Shown here in pieces: positions 25,470 through 34,520 of a DNA stretch of 64,000 nucleotides (positions are counted from its first letter, which is position 1; every line of letters starts with the position of its first letter). The stretch is taken from positions 1-64,000 of the forward strand of contig DASYEE010000132.1 in assembly GCA_036499165.1 (NCBI GenBank), in the 5' to 3' direction. The position numbers and the translations under genes were made by a program. Below the pieces are notes generated by a model. It worked only from the letters and a program-made list of their open reading frames with translations, made no database searches and was not told the origin of the DNA. The DNA comes from Galbitalea sp036499165. Lineage in GTDB: Bacteria; Actinomycetota; Actinomycetes; Actinomycetales; Microbacteriaceae.

Positions 25470-26246
25470 ATGGTCGATGGGCGGGTCACGCGGGGAACGA
25501 CGGGCGTCAATCGCCTGCGCCGCGTCGACCGCTGGATCGCGACCTTGTCGGTGCTGCGCCGTACCGATGATCCGCTCGTGGTCGATCTCGGCTACGGGGC
25601 GAGCGCGACGACCGCGCTCGAGCTGCACGAGCGGCTTGCGAAGGTTCGGCCGGAAGTCGAAGTGATCGGGATCGAGATCGAGCCCGAGCGTGTGAAGAAA
25701 GCCAGCCTTGACGCGAGGTCGGGCGTGAGTTTCCGCCTCGGTGGGTTTGAGGTGCCGCTGCCGGGAGGGCGGCGAGCCACGGTCATCCGGGCGCTCAATG
25801 TATTGCGGCAGTATCGCGAGGAGGAGGTCTCCCACGCCTGGGCGACCATGCTGGCGCGGCTTCAACCCGGCGGCATCCTCGTCGAAGGAACCTGCAACGA
25901 GATCGGCCGGGTCTGCAGCTGGGTCGCGCTCGACGCCTCCGGGCCCCTGACGTTCACGGTGAGCCTGCGGCTTGAAGGTCTGGATGTGCCGTCCATCGTC
26001 GCCGAGCGGCTGCCGAAAGTGCTGATCCACAGGAACGTGCCGGGCGAACGCATCCACGACTTCCTCGCTTCACTCGACCGACACTGGGCGATCAATGCGC
26101 CGCTCGGCGTCTTCGCCGCCTCCCAGCGCTGGATTGCGACCGTCGAAGGGATGCGCGCAGACGGTTGGCCCGTGCTCGGCACGCGCTCACGCTGGCGGCT
26201 CGGCGAACTCACGGTCGACTGGGAGTCGGTGGCTCCCGCGCACTAA
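25470..26246 (+). CDS. Class I SAM-dependent methyltransferase-like protein
   Basis: The 258-residue protein carries motif I VVDLGYGASATTALEL (about 42-57) followed by an acidic motif II (IGIEIEPERV), and a conserved ALNVLRQYREEEV segment at the motif IV position. The C-terminal half is a substrate lid (HRNVPGERIHDFLASLDRHW). The gene is divergent from gpmA. The substrate is unknown. Confidence 0.8.
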   Translation: MVDGRVTRGTTGVNRLRRVDRWIATLSVLRRTDDPLVVDLGYGASATTALELHERLAKVRPEVEVIGIEIEPERVKKASLDARSGVSFRLGGFEVPLPGGRRATVIRALNVLRQYREEEVSHAWATMLARLQPGGILVEGTCNEIGRVCSWVALDASGPLTFTVSLRLEGLDVPSIVAERLPKVLIHRNVPGERIHDFLASLDRHWAINAPLGVFAASQRWIATVEGMRADGWPVLGTRSRWRLGELTVDWESVAPAH

Positions 26247-26273
26247 CAGGAGTACCCCCCTCCCCACTTTCAA

Positions 26274-26339
26274 GCGCCGGAAGAAACGACATGAGAGCTG
26301 GCGCTACGCGCCCTGTTCTCATGTCGTTTCTTCCGGCGC
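26274..26339. repeat. Palindromic repeat family 3, copy A
   Basis: Perfect 23-bp arms with core CGGAAGAAACGACATGAGA (26274-26296) and its complement (26317-26339) enclose a 20-nt loop. The element abuts the stop codon of the AbiEi-like gene (26341-26343). Confidence 0.9.
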
Positions 26340-26340
26340 A

Positions 26341-27297
26341 TTAGCGGATTGGATGCACGCCGATGGTTGCCAGACGGGCTACGAGACTCCGGGGGTCGTT
26401 GGCGATCGCCCAGCCCCAACGAGCAATTCTTGGCGTGAATGCTATGAGGCGATCCTGACGCAGCTTCTCTTTCCAGAGAATCTGTTCGGGTGACAAATGC
26501 GCCGCGTATCGCGGCTGAAAGTACTTTTGCTTGCCATCGAACTCGCCAATCGAGTCGAATTCGAGCCAATAGAAGTCCGTGAACAACTCGCCCTCGCGGT
26601 CAACAAACCGTCGCTGAAGTACGGGCATGGGGACGTTGAGCTCCAGGAACATGACCCGACTGAGCGACTCCCCCGGGGACCCCGCCAGACAGGTCGACGC
26701 AGTGATGACACGCTCAGCTCGCATCCGCCCCGAACGCCGCGGCACCAACTCAAGTTCCTCGAGAAGACACTCGAGTGAGGCGAGAGGTTCGGTCCGATAG
26801 CGGAAGTCGATCGTCCGCGCACGATCGGCCGCGACAACTGCAGACCGAAACGAGATCGTGCGCGCCAGGTCAAGAACAGTCCTGCTCACACTGGTGACGA
26901 GCATCCCGTCAACCTCGACGACTGCCGGCGGGTTGATAGTTCCATGTCGGCGCAGTCCGGTCGCGGAATGGCCACCTCGATGCCGCGAACCTATTACGTG
27001 CACGTCGGTCGGCCATGCTCCCAGCAGCGGAAGTCCCTGAAGTGCGGCAGCCGAGAAATGCGAAAAGACAGCATCACTTGGAAGCTCCGTCCAGGCCGCC
27101 CTGATTCGGAAAAGATGCCTTTCACTGGATGTCGAGGACCGCCAGACATCGGTTGCAACATAGGCGCCCCGACGTATTCTGACTAGTTGACCGCTATCGT
27201 TCAGCCTCCGTAGCTGTCGTATGTCGGCGCCACTGCGGCGAATATCTGAAGTCATGATGAGGCCGCCGCGCAGAGCGGAGGATGCTGCAATATCCAT
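26341..27297 (-). CDS. AbiEi-antitoxin-like winged-helix protein with nuclease-like C-terminus
   Basis: The 318-residue protein starts with a winged-helix segment like those of type IV AbiEi antitoxins (SGADIRQLRRLNDSGQLVRIRRGAYV). A middle domain contains FSHFSAAALQGLPLLGAWPTDVHVI, and the C-terminus (FYWLEFDSIGEFDGKQKY) recalls DUF559/very-short-patch-repair nuclease folds. No AbiEii-type toxin gene adjoins it. Its GC looks lower than its surroundings by eye, and it is bracketed by two copies of a palindrome. The start could also be ATG 27255 (MTSDIRRSG); neither has a clear ribosome site. Confidence 0.7.
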   Translation of the reverse strand: MDIAASSALRGGLIMTSDIRRSGADIRQLRRLNDSGQLVRIRRGAYVATDVWRSSTSSERHLFRIRAAWTELPSDAVFSHFSAAALQGLPLLGAWPTDVHVIGSRHRGGHSATGLRRHGTINPPAVVEVDGMLVTSVSRTVLDLARTISFRSAVVAADRARTIDFRYRTEPLASLECLLEELELVPRRSGRMRAERVITASTCLAGSPGESLSRVMFLELNVPMPVLQRRFVDREGELFTDFYWLEFDSIGEFDGKQKYFQPRYAAHLSPEQILWKEKLRQDRLIAFTPRIARWGWAIANDPRSLVARLATIGVHPIR

Positions 27298-27394
27298 CCA
27301 CGAAGGATGTCGCCTTCACGAAGCGTCCGCTTGTCGCAGTTCGCATGCGTGCATAGCCTCGGCATCCGTGCGCTTCGGAAGGACAAGACTCCTT

Positions 27395-27464
27395 TAGCGC
27401 CGGAAGAAACGACATGAGAGCCGGGAGTATTGTCCCGGCTCTCATGTCGTTTCTTCCGGCGCTA
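27395..27464. repeat. Palindromic repeat family 3, copy B
   Basis: Perfect 32-bp arms (27395-27426 and 27433-27464) enclose a 6-nt loop GTATTG. The inner core CGGAAGAAACGACATGAGAG is shared with copy A on the other side of the AbiEi-like gene. Confidence 0.92.
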
Positions 27465-27501
27465 GGAACAGCGAGTGGACGACCGGGGAGGGGACGAAGC
27501 G

Positions 27502-28593
27502 TCAGCGGCGGGCAGCGCCCAGGCGCGGCAGGCGCGGGATGTCCGCCTCGGCTCCCGCAGACGGCGGCACGATGATCTCCTGGGCGGCCGCGATCACCAG
27601 CCCATCCGCTTCGACGGTCAGGGTCGCCGCCGGGTCGGTCGAGCGCTTGATAACCGCCAGCGCGATGGGACCAAGTTCCCAGTGCAGTGCAGACGATGTG
27701 ACCACACCAACGGCACCGTCTTCCCACAGCACGGGCGACCCGTGTGGTGGCAGGACGCCGTCCGAGCCATCCAGGTGCAGCAGCACCAGCCGACGCGGCG
27801 GATGACCCAGGTTGTGCACCTTCGCGATCGTCTCCTGCCCGCGGTAGCAGCCCTTGTTCAGGTGAACCGCCGAGCGCAGCCAGTCGAGTTCGTGCGGGAT
27901 CGTCCGCTCGTCGGCCTCCGTCAGAAGGCGAGGACGCCAGGCCGCGATCCGCAGCGCCTCGAGCGCCAGCGTGCCCGCAACGGAGACCTCGGCGCCCGGC
28001 AGCGCGGCAACGACGTCGCTCAGCGACGACCGCGAAACGAGCAACTCGCTATAGGTCCACGCGGCTCCCGGGTGCGGCGTCGCGAGCGAATACTGGTGCC
28101 CTCCCGCCGCAACCTCAGTCCACGGATCGTGCCAGACCAGCGCCAGCCCATTCGGGGCGGCGACGGGGAGATCCGGTGTGCCCAGTGTGCCAATGGTCGC
28201 GAAGTCTTCCGTGCGGTCGGCAACCTCGACGCGAAGCATGAACCGCATCCGATCGAGCCACGCGTGAAGGCCTGCAGCCTCCGAGGCCTCAAGCAGCAGC
28301 CAGGTCGCTACCCCGTCATCCATCAACCGGATGTCGTACTCCAGTCGGCCCGTCGGGTCCAGCAGCAACGTCTCGGCCGACTCCCCCGGCTGGAGTCTTG
28401 CGATCGACTGCGAGGTCAGCGAGTCGAGCCAGGTCAGACGGTCGTCTCCCGTGATCGTGAGGACGGAACGGTCGGACAGGTCGACAATCGCCGTGCCTGC
28501 CGCCAGTTTCTTCTGCTCGCTGAGCGGATTTCCGTAGTGCTGAGGCGGCGTCTCGACTGCACCCGGCAGCTCGGCGAATGCGTCACTCCACAC
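27502..28593 (-). CDS. ygfZ: Folate-binding YgfZ/GcvT-like protein
   Basis: The 363-residue protein has a GcvT-like N-terminal region (VDLSDRSVLTITGDDRLTWLDSLTSQ) and the diagnostic KGCYRGQETIAKVHNLG motif with its conserved cysteine, then a C-terminal barrel. YgfZ proteins bind folate and help maintain Fe-S enzymes. The GTG start overlaps the nitrobindin gene by 11 nt. The YgfZ/nitrobindin pair is a recurrent actinobacterial arrangement. Confidence 0.9.
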   Translation of the reverse strand: MWSDAFAELPGAVETPPQHYGNPLSEQKKLAAGTAIVDLSDRSVLTITGDDRLTWLDSLTSQSIARLQPGESAETLLLDPTGRLEYDIRLMDDGVATWLLLEASEAAGLHAWLDRMRFMLRVEVADRTEDFATIGTLGTPDLPVAAPNGLALVWHDPWTEVAAGGHQYSLATPHPGAAWTYSELLVSRSSLSDVVAALPGAEVSVAGTLALEALRIAAWRPRLLTEADERTIPHELDWLRSAVHLNKGCYRGQETIAKVHNLGHPPRRLVLLHLDGSDGVLPPHGSPVLWEDGAVGVVTSSALHWELGPIALAVIKRSTDPAATLTVEADGLVIAAAQEIIVPPSAGAEADIPRLPRLGAARR

Positions 28594-29179
28594 GAGTCAA
28601 CCGCCCTGACGAATGCGTGCGCAGGTCTTGCCCGAGCGCGGCGATGTCCCACGCCCAGAGCAGTGCGCCCTCGACCAGCCCGTAGATGCGCGTCGCCGCT
28701 GCGTACTCCTTGGCCGTCGCTGAGCGCATAACCGCGTCGGTCGCGAGATCGATGCGGGGACCTTTCACGCGGCCGAGGTAGAGCTCATGCACCCCACCCG
28801 GGTGGATGAGCGACACCTCGATATCGAAACCGCCGACATCGTTTCGCAGGGTCTCCACGGCATCCGCTGTCACGAACGGCCGGTCGCCCACGCCCGGAAG
28901 CATCGCTGGCCCTGGGTCCCCGTCGCCGAGCGACCGGCTCAGCCGCCAGTACCCGGTCTCGGTCGCGAGCGGCGTCAGCTTCTCGTCGAGCAGCCACGTG
29001 TACGAGTTGTAGTTGAGGTATGGCAGGCCGTCCTGACTGAAGGACACACGCTGGCCGAATTCGTATTCGCGCACCTCCTCGCCGACGGTGTAGTGCACGA
29101 CACCGCTGCCCTCCCAGACGCCGAGAAGCCACGAGAGCGGGCCGAGCTCAGCCGGAATGGAGGTATCGAGATCAAACAT
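28583..29179 (-). CDS. Nitrobindin-like heme/FABP-fold protein
   Basis: The 198-residue beta-barrel has the family signature LLGVWEGSGVVHY (GxWxGxG, residues 19-28), YNSYTWLLDE and a C-terminal histidine-free strand set. Bacterial nitrobindins bind ferric heme and scavenge peroxynitrite or NO. It overlaps ygfZ and is probably cotranscribed with it. Heme binding depends on a C-terminal histidine that I could not place with confidence. Confidence 0.85.
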   Translation of the reverse strand: MFDLDTSIPAELGPLSWLLGVWEGSGVVHYTVGEEVREYEFGQRVSFSQDGLPYLNYNSYTWLLDEKLTPLATETGYWRLSRSLGDGDPGPAMLPGVGDRPFVTADAVETLRNDVGGFDIEVSLIHPGGVHELYLGRVKGPRIDLATDAVMRSATAKEYAAATRIYGLVEGALLWAWDIAALGQDLRTHSSGRLTRVE

Positions 29180-29218
29180 GATCGACTCGATTCAGTACGA
29201 CGGTCGAAGTAGGGGGAA

Positions 29219-29329
29219 TCAGCGCTGGCCGCGGAAAAGATTCACGAGGACAGTGATCGAGACAAAGGCGATCGCGATTACCGCAAGGCCGAGAAGACCA
29301 ACGAAGAAGAATTCAAGCGCGACGACCAT
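29219..29329 (-). CDS. 36-residue single-pass membrane protein
   Basis: From ATG 29329 the product starts MVVALEFFFVGLLGLAVIAI and is one long hydrophobic helix ending in VNLFRGQR. The basic C-terminal tail after the helix resembles other very short actinobacterial membrane proteins. The ribosome site is weak (TTGAG). It lies between the nitrobindin gene and a small membrane protein on the same strand. Confidence 0.6.
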   Translation of the reverse strand: MVVALEFFFVGLLGLAVIAIAFVSITVLVNLFRGQR

Positions 29330-29391
29330 GGCTCAAGCTTACGCGAGACTGCCGGGCACGGGCGATCAGTGCGCGCCGCAACTGGCGACGA

Positions 29392-29655
29392 TCAGCGCGC
29401 GACGATCGGCAGCAGGATGACTGTGGCGACAACCAGCAGCACGACAGACCCGCCGAGGCTCGCCATGATTCGGATGACCAGTCCCTCTTTGCTGCGCAGC
29501 GCGAGCTGGATGATGAAGGTGACGAGAACCGCGCTGGCCAGCACGATCGAGTACCAACGGAAGTAGCCTGCGGGCGTCGCAATCGTCACGACGAGCACGA
29601 TGCCGACGACGACAAGCACCCAGACGGGGATGAGGGTGGCAAGTCGCGAGGTCAC
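29392..29655 (-). CDS. Small membrane protein with three helices, 87 aa
   Basis: Three hydrophobic segments (LIPVWVLVVVGIVLVVTIA; WYSIVLASAVLVTFIIQLAL; SLGGSVVLLVVATVILLPIV) make up nearly the whole product. The gene is divergent from glnR, 52 nt away. No family is recognised. Confidence 0.65.
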   Translation of the reverse strand: MTSRLATLIPVWVLVVVGIVLVVTIATPAGYFRWYSIVLASAVLVTFIIQLALRSKEGLVIRIMASLGGSVVLLVVATVILLPIVAR

Positions 29656-29707
29656 CCTCCCATGCTAGGGCGCTTGTAGACTGTCATCCACGCACTTTGG
29701 AGGGCCC

Positions 29708-30397
29708 GTGGCGCAGTTGTTGATCCTCACCTCTGCGGTCGACACTGACGTTCTTCCCGCACTGGGGTTGCTGAGTCACAAGACTCGGCAGATTCCGGCT
29801 TCCCCCGCGTCCTTAATCACGGCCCCGACCTGTGACCTGATCTTCGTGGATGCGCGGCAGGACCTGGCGAGCGCGAAGTCCCTGTGCAAGATTCTCAACA
29901 CCACTGGCATCAACGTTCCGCTGGTTCTGATCCTCACCGAGGGCGGTCTTACGGCCGTCAGCCCGGACTGGGGCGTGGACGATGTCGTGCTCGAAACCGC
30001 TGGTCCCGCGGAGATGGATGCGCGGATCCGGCTCGTCATCGGCCGCAACGCTCTCGACAAGTCCTCGTCGAAGATCCAGGCCTCCGGCGTCGTTATCGAT
30101 GAGGCGAGCTACTCGGCAAAGGTGCACGGGCGTCCACTCGACCTCACCTTCAAGGAGTTCGAGCTTCTGCGGTTCTTCGCGACGCATCCCTCTCGGGTCT
30201 TCACCCGCGAGCAGCTGCTGAGCGAGGTCTGGGGCTACGACTACTTCGGCGGCACCCGCACGGTCGACGTGCACGTTCGGCGCCTCCGCGCGAAGCTTGG
30301 CGACCTCGAGTCGCTCATCGGAACGGTGCGCAACGTCGGATACCGCTTCAACGTCTACGAAGATGAGAATGAGCGACTCAGCCCGATCGGTTCCTGA
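29708..30397 (+). CDS. glnR: GlnR-like atypical response regulator of nitrogen metabolism
   Basis: The 229-residue protein has an N-terminal receiver-like fold with a lone aspartate (D48 in LIFVDARQDL) but without the usual acidic pocket, and a strong OmpR-type winged helix (LTFKEFELLRFFATHPSRVFTREQLLSEVWGYDYFGGTRTVDVHVRRLRAKLG). This combination and the adjacent mshD match the GlnR locus of Mycobacterium and relatives. It likely controls nitrogen assimilation without a partner kinase. GGAGGG precedes the GTG. Confidence 0.88.
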   Translation: MAQLLILTSAVDTDVLPALGLLSHKTRQIPASPASLITAPTCDLIFVDARQDLASAKSLCKILNTTGINVPLVLILTEGGLTAVSPDWGVDDVVLETAGPAEMDARIRLVIGRNALDKSSSKIQASGVVIDEASYSAKVHGRPLDLTFKEFELLRFFATHPSRVFTREQLLSEVWGYDYFGGTRTVDVHVRRLRAKLGDLESLIGTVRNVGYRFNVYEDENERLSPIGS

Positions 30398-31217
30398 CTG
30401 GGTCGTGCGCCTGGCTGATCGAGCACGGGCCGTCGATGGTGCTCCGCCCTTTTCCGACCAGGCCGTTGTCGACTACCGCACCGGCGCCCGTGAGCTCACG
30501 GCGGTAGACGAGGTGGCAGCAGCGCTCGTGGCCGAGACCGAGGCAGAATTCGTCGTCGACCCGGATGCGCGAGGCCTCCGCATCGGAACCGCCCTCCTCG
30601 AGACGCTGCTGTCGACAGCCGTCGGCCCGCGCCTGTTCTGGGCGCACGGCGATCATCCCGCAGCCAGGGCACTGGCGGCATCCCACGGTCTGACCGCCGT
30701 GCGGGAGTTGCTGCACCTGTCGCGGCAGCTCGCGGACGAGAAGATCCCAGTGCCGACCCAAGAGCTCGAGAGCTTCCGCACCGGCACAGACGAAGACGAG
30801 TGGGTCGCGCTCAACGCGCTCATCTTCTCTGCGCATCCGGAGCAGGGATCAGTCACCCGAGCCGACCTCCTGCAACTGGAGGGCGAGTCGTGGTTTGCTG
30901 CCAACGATTTCCTGCTGCTGCGAGACGCGAGCGGCCGGATGATCGGATACTGCTGGCTCAAGGTCGAGGGCGACCGCGGCGAGTTCTACGTCGTCGGCGT
31001 GCATCCGGATCACCAGGGCGAAAAGCTCGGCAGCCTGCTCTTCGATGCCGGGCTCGCGCACCTGGCCGCCCATGGCATCCGCGTCGCGCACCTCTACGTC
31101 GAAGGCGACAACACCCCTGCCCTCGGCCTCTACTCCAGCCGTGGGTTCACCCGCGATTCCATCGACATCCAGTACGTCGCGGACCGCCCGCCCGCTCCCG
31201 CTCACCGCGGCTCGTAG
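30363..31217 (+). CDS. mshD: Mycothiol synthase (acetyltransferase MshD)
   Basis: The 284-residue protein has two GNAT domains. The active C-terminal one shows FYVVGVHPDHQGEKLGSLLFDAGLAHL for acetyl-CoA binding and ends TPALGLYSSRGF. MshD acetylates Cys-GlcN-inositol, the last step of mycothiol synthesis. The start (MRMSDSARS at 30363, or the ATG at 30369) overlaps glnR by about 35 nt, so the two are coupled. Confidence 0.92.
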   Translation: MRMSDSARSVPDWVVRLADRARAVDGAPPFSDQAVVDYRTGARELTAVDEVAAALVAETEAEFVVDPDARGLRIGTALLETLLSTAVGPRLFWAHGDHPAARALAASHGLTAVRELLHLSRQLADEKIPVPTQELESFRTGTDEDEWVALNALIFSAHPEQGSVTRADLLQLEGESWFAANDFLLLRDASGRMIGYCWLKVEGDRGEFYVVGVHPDHQGEKLGSLLFDAGLAHLAAHGIRVAHLYVEGDNTPALGLYSSRGFTRDSIDIQYVADRPPAPAHRGS

Positions 31218-31221
31218 GCGG

Positions 31222-31284
31222 CGCTGAGTTTCCCCAAATGGCTGCTCAACCGCTCTGAGAGCAGCCATTTGGGGAAACTTAGCG
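31222..31284. repeat. Palindromic repeat family 2, copy B
   Basis: 26-bp arms with one mismatch (core GTTTCCCCAAATGGCTGCTC) surround an 11-nt loop just after the mshD stop. Copy A at 14847 has GTTGCCCC in place of GTTTCCCC. Confidence 0.88.
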
Positions 31285-31306
31285 AGCGAGAGCGGCACCG
31301 GGCCGA

Positions 31307-31328
31307 GTTAACGTCCCGTTTACCCGTG
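31307..31328 (+). promoter_or_regulatory. Pho box upstream of ppk
   Basis: Two adjacent 11-nt units, GTTAACGTCCC and GTTTACCCGTG, sit about 30 bp before the ppk start. The second and third units upstream of pstS are nearly the same (GTTAACCTCCC, GTTTACCGCGT). Confidence 0.75.
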
Positions 31329-31358
31329 GGATCAACCAGCGGATGCCAGTATTGAGGG

Positions 31359-33542
31359 ATGGAAACCGAAGCCTGGGTTGGGGACGCCGCCGTCGGTGCA
31401 GATTACGACGACGACTTCGACGACGAATCGTCGTCTGACGACGATGGAACCCTGCCCGCCGACCGTTACCTCGATCGTGAGCTGAGCTGGCTGGCGTTCA
31501 ACCAGCGCGTGCTCGAGCTCGCTGAAGACGAGCACGTTCCGCTCCTCGAGCGGGTGAACTTCCTTGCGATCTTCGCGAGCAACCTCGACGAGTTCTTCAT
31601 GGTGCGGGTGGCCGGGCTGAAGCGCCGCATCGCGACCGGTCTCGCGGTTCCGACGAACGTCGGCCGCACACCGAGCGAGGTGCTTGCCGACATCGGGGCA
31701 GCCGCACACGACCTTCAGGAGCGCCACGCTCGCGCTTTTGCCGACGTGATCAAGCCGATGCTCGACGACGAGGGCATCCACATCGAGACCTGGGCAGACC
31801 TCGGGGCGGAAGATCGCGCCCAGATCGACACAATTTTCTCCAGCCAGATCTTCCCGGTGCTGATGCCGCTCGCCGTCGACCCCGCGCATCCGTTCCCCTA
31901 CATCTCCGGTCTCTCGCTGAACCTCTCGGTACGCGTGCGCAACCCGAAGACGAGCCGCATCGAATTCGCTCGCATCAAGGTGCCGCCGCTGCTGCCGCGG
32001 TTCGTGCAGCTTCCGGATGACGGTAGCGGCAGACAGCGCTTCATCCCGCTCGAAGACCTGATCGGCAATCACCTCGGCGACCTGTTCCCCGGCATGGAGA
32101 TCCTCGAACACCACGAGTTCCGCATCACAAGGAACGAGGATGTCGAGATCGAGGAAGACGAGTCAGAGAATCTCATCCAGGCACTCGAGAAGGGTCTCCT
32201 GCAGCGCCGCTTCGGGCCGCCTATCCGGCTCGAAATCACCGGCGGCATGGACGACACGACCCTCGAGCTGCTCATGCAAGAGCTGTCCATCACCGACCAG
32301 GAGGTCTACCGGCTGCCGTCGCCGCTGAGCCTCGGCGGCCTCTTCGAGATCTTCAAGCTCGATCGGCCGACCCTCAAGTACCCGAAACACCTGCCGACGA
32401 CGAGCGCCAACCTGCTGCCGACCGACCCGACCGAGGTTCCAGACATCTTCGAGTCGATCCGCCGCCAGGACATCCTGCTGCACCATCCGTACGAGTCCTT
32501 TGCGACCAGCGTGCAGACCTTCCTCGAGCAGGCGGCGACCGATCCCAACGTGCTCGCCATCAAGCAGACGCTGTACCGCACGAGCGGTGACAGCCCGATT
32601 GTCGAGGCCCTGATCGACGCGGCAGAGGCAGGAAAGCAGGTGCTTGCGCTCGTCGAGATCAAGGCGCGATTCGACGAAACGGCGAACATCAGCTGGGCCC
32701 GCAAGCTCGAAAAGGCTGGCGTGCATGTCGTTTACGGACTCGTCGGGCTGAAGACGCACTGCAAGCTCGCGCTGGTGATCCGCCAGGAGAAGGGCGGCGT
32801 GCTCCGGTCGTACAGCCACATCGGCACGGGCAACTACAACCCGAAGACCAGCCGGATCTACGAAGATCTCGGGCTCCTGACCGACAGCGACACCATCGGC
32901 AAGGACCTCACGCGCCTGTTCAATGAGCTCTCCGGCTACGCGATCGAGAAGAAGTTCAAGCGGCTGCTCGTCGCACCACTCCACATGCGCGGCGGCCTGC
33001 TGAAGCGCATCCGCCAGGAAGCTGAGAACGCACGAAGCGGGCTGCCGTCCGGTATCCGCATCAAGGTGAACGCGATCGTCGACGAGGCAATTATCGATGC
33101 GCTCTACCGCGCGAGCAACGCCGGGGTGCCAATTGACATCGTGGTCCGCGGGATCTGCTCGCTGAAGCCGGGACAGGAGGGCCTGAGCGAGAACGTCCGA
33201 GTCCGTTCGATCCTCGGCCGCTACCTGGAGCACTCCCGCGTCTTCTCGTTCGTGAACGGCGGCGAGCCGCAGGTCTTCATCGGCAGCGCAGACATGATGC
33301 ACCGCAACCTCGACCGCAGGGTGGAGGCCTTGGTGCGACTCACAGAGCCCGGTCACCTCGCCGAGATCGACTTGATGTTCAACACGGACATGTCTGACGG
33401 CACGACTTCATGGTGGCTCGATGCGTCCGGCCTCTGGACCCACCACGCGGTTGACGACTACGGCGTTCCCCTTGCCGATGCGCAGGAGCTCACCATGAGA
33501 GAGATCTCCGCGCGCAAACGCACGGGAGGAGTGCTTCGATGA
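31359..33542 (+). CDS. ppk: Polyphosphate kinase 1
   Basis: The 727-residue enzyme has an acidic N-terminal extension, then the N, head and two phospholipase-D-like C-terminal domains (RYLDRELSWLAFNQRVLELA; SNLDEFFMVRVAGLKRR). The autophosphorylated histidine is H487 in RSYSHIGTGNYN, and the partner H625 lies in YLEHSRVFSF. It makes polyphosphate from ATP. The Pho box in front and the pst operon behind link it to phosphate control. Confidence 0.96.
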   Translation: METEAWVGDAAVGADYDDDFDDESSSDDDGTLPADRYLDRELSWLAFNQRVLELAEDEHVPLLERVNFLAIFASNLDEFFMVRVAGLKRRIATGLAVPTNVGRTPSEVLADIGAAAHDLQERHARAFADVIKPMLDDEGIHIETWADLGAEDRAQIDTIFSSQIFPVLMPLAVDPAHPFPYISGLSLNLSVRVRNPKTSRIEFARIKVPPLLPRFVQLPDDGSGRQRFIPLEDLIGNHLGDLFPGMEILEHHEFRITRNEDVEIEEDESENLIQALEKGLLQRRFGPPIRLEITGGMDDTTLELLMQELSITDQEVYRLPSPLSLGGLFEIFKLDRPTLKYPKHLPTTSANLLPTDPTEVPDIFESIRRQDILLHHPYESFATSVQTFLEQAATDPNVLAIKQTLYRTSGDSPIVEALIDAAEAGKQVLALVEIKARFDETANISWARKLEKAGVHVVYGLVGLKTHCKLALVIRQEKGGVLRSYSHIGTGNYNPKTSRIYEDLGLLTDSDTIGKDLTRLFNELSGYAIEKKFKRLLVAPLHMRGGLLKRIRQEAENARSGLPSGIRIKVNAIVDEAIIDALYRASNAGVPIDIVVRGICSLKPGQEGLSENVRVRSILGRYLEHSRVFSFVNGGEPQVFIGSADMMHRNLDRRVEALVRLTEPGHLAEIDLMFNTDMSDGTTSWWLDASGLWTHHAVDDYGVPLADAQELTMREISARKRTGGVLR

Positions 33543-34492
33543 CGGATGTCGCCGAACAGGCCCCGGTGCTGGCCGCCGGAGCCGTCTGCTGGCGCGTCGT
33601 CGGGGGCAAAGTCCGGATCTTGCTCGTACACCGCACGCAGCACAAAGATATCTCGCTTCCCAAAGGCAAGGTCGATCCGGGTGAGACGCTGCCAGAGACG
33701 GCGGTGCGCGAGATCGCGGAGGAGACTGGCCTGCTCGTCGGCCTCGGCGCTCCCCTCGGTCAGGTCGACTACCTCTTGCCGAGTGGTCGCGCGAAGATCG
33801 TGTACTACTGGTCGGCCGAAGTCGACGGCCACGCGGTCGAGGCTGCAACGTTCACGCCGAATGACGAGATCGCTGCTCTCGAATGGGTCTCGCTGAAGAA
33901 GGCGCGGAAGCTCCTCACCTACCCCCACGACGTCGAGATTGTCGATCTCTTCGCGGAGCGGTTCGAATCCGGCCGCGCCCGCACGTTCGCCATCGTGGTG
34001 GTTCGCCACGGCAAGGCGGTGCCGAGCGGATCATGGGATGGCCCGGACGCGACGCGTCCACTTCTGCTTCGCGGCACCGCGCAGGCCGCCAGCATCGCGC
34101 ACGGTCTCGCCGCATACCGGCCGCGCAAGATCATTACCAGCACCGCAACTCGCTGCGTCGCGACGATCGCTCCACTCGCGCGTCTCGTGGGCATCGAGCC
34201 GAGCGAATCGGATGCGATCAGCCAGGATGCGTTCGAGCACGGAGAGTCTGACGTTGTCGGCGTGCTCGCCAAGCGCATGCACAAGAAGAAGACGACCGTG
34301 CTGTGCAGTCACGGCCCGGTGATTCCCACGATCATCAACGAGATCGCCGGTCTGACGAACACCCCGCCGACGCGCGATTTTCTGTCCATGGGATACCTCG
34401 CGACCGGCGAATTCTCCGTGTTGCACGTTGCGACCGAGCACCCCCTGTCTGGCATCGTCGCGCTCGAGTCGCACAGCCCATCTGCCGAGTAG
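33539..34492 (+). CDS. mutT1: MutT1-like NUDIX/histidine-phosphatase fusion
   Basis: The 317-residue protein has an N-terminal NUDIX domain (PKGKVDPGETLPETAVREIAEETG, intact box) and a C-terminal RHG/histidine-phosphatase domain (VVVRHGKAVPSG; VLCSHGPVIPTI). Mycobacterial MutT1 degrades 8-oxo-GTP and dinucleoside polyphosphates. The ATG overlaps the ppk stop (ATGA), so both are coupled. Confidence 0.92.
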   Translation: MTDVAEQAPVLAAGAVCWRVVGGKVRILLVHRTQHKDISLPKGKVDPGETLPETAVREIAEETGLLVGLGAPLGQVDYLLPSGRAKIVYYWSAEVDGHAVEAATFTPNDEIAALEWVSLKKARKLLTYPHDVEIVDLFAERFESGRARTFAIVVVRHGKAVPSGSWDGPDATRPLLLRGTAQAASIAHGLAAYRPRKIITSTATRCVATIAPLARLVGIEPSESDAISQDAFEHGESDVVGVLAKRMHKKKTTVLCSHGPVIPTIINEIAGLTNTPPTRDFLSMGYLATGEFSVLHVATEHPLSGIVALESHSPSAE

Positions 34493-34520
34493 CACCAGAA
34501 GTTCAGGAAACCACCGAAAT

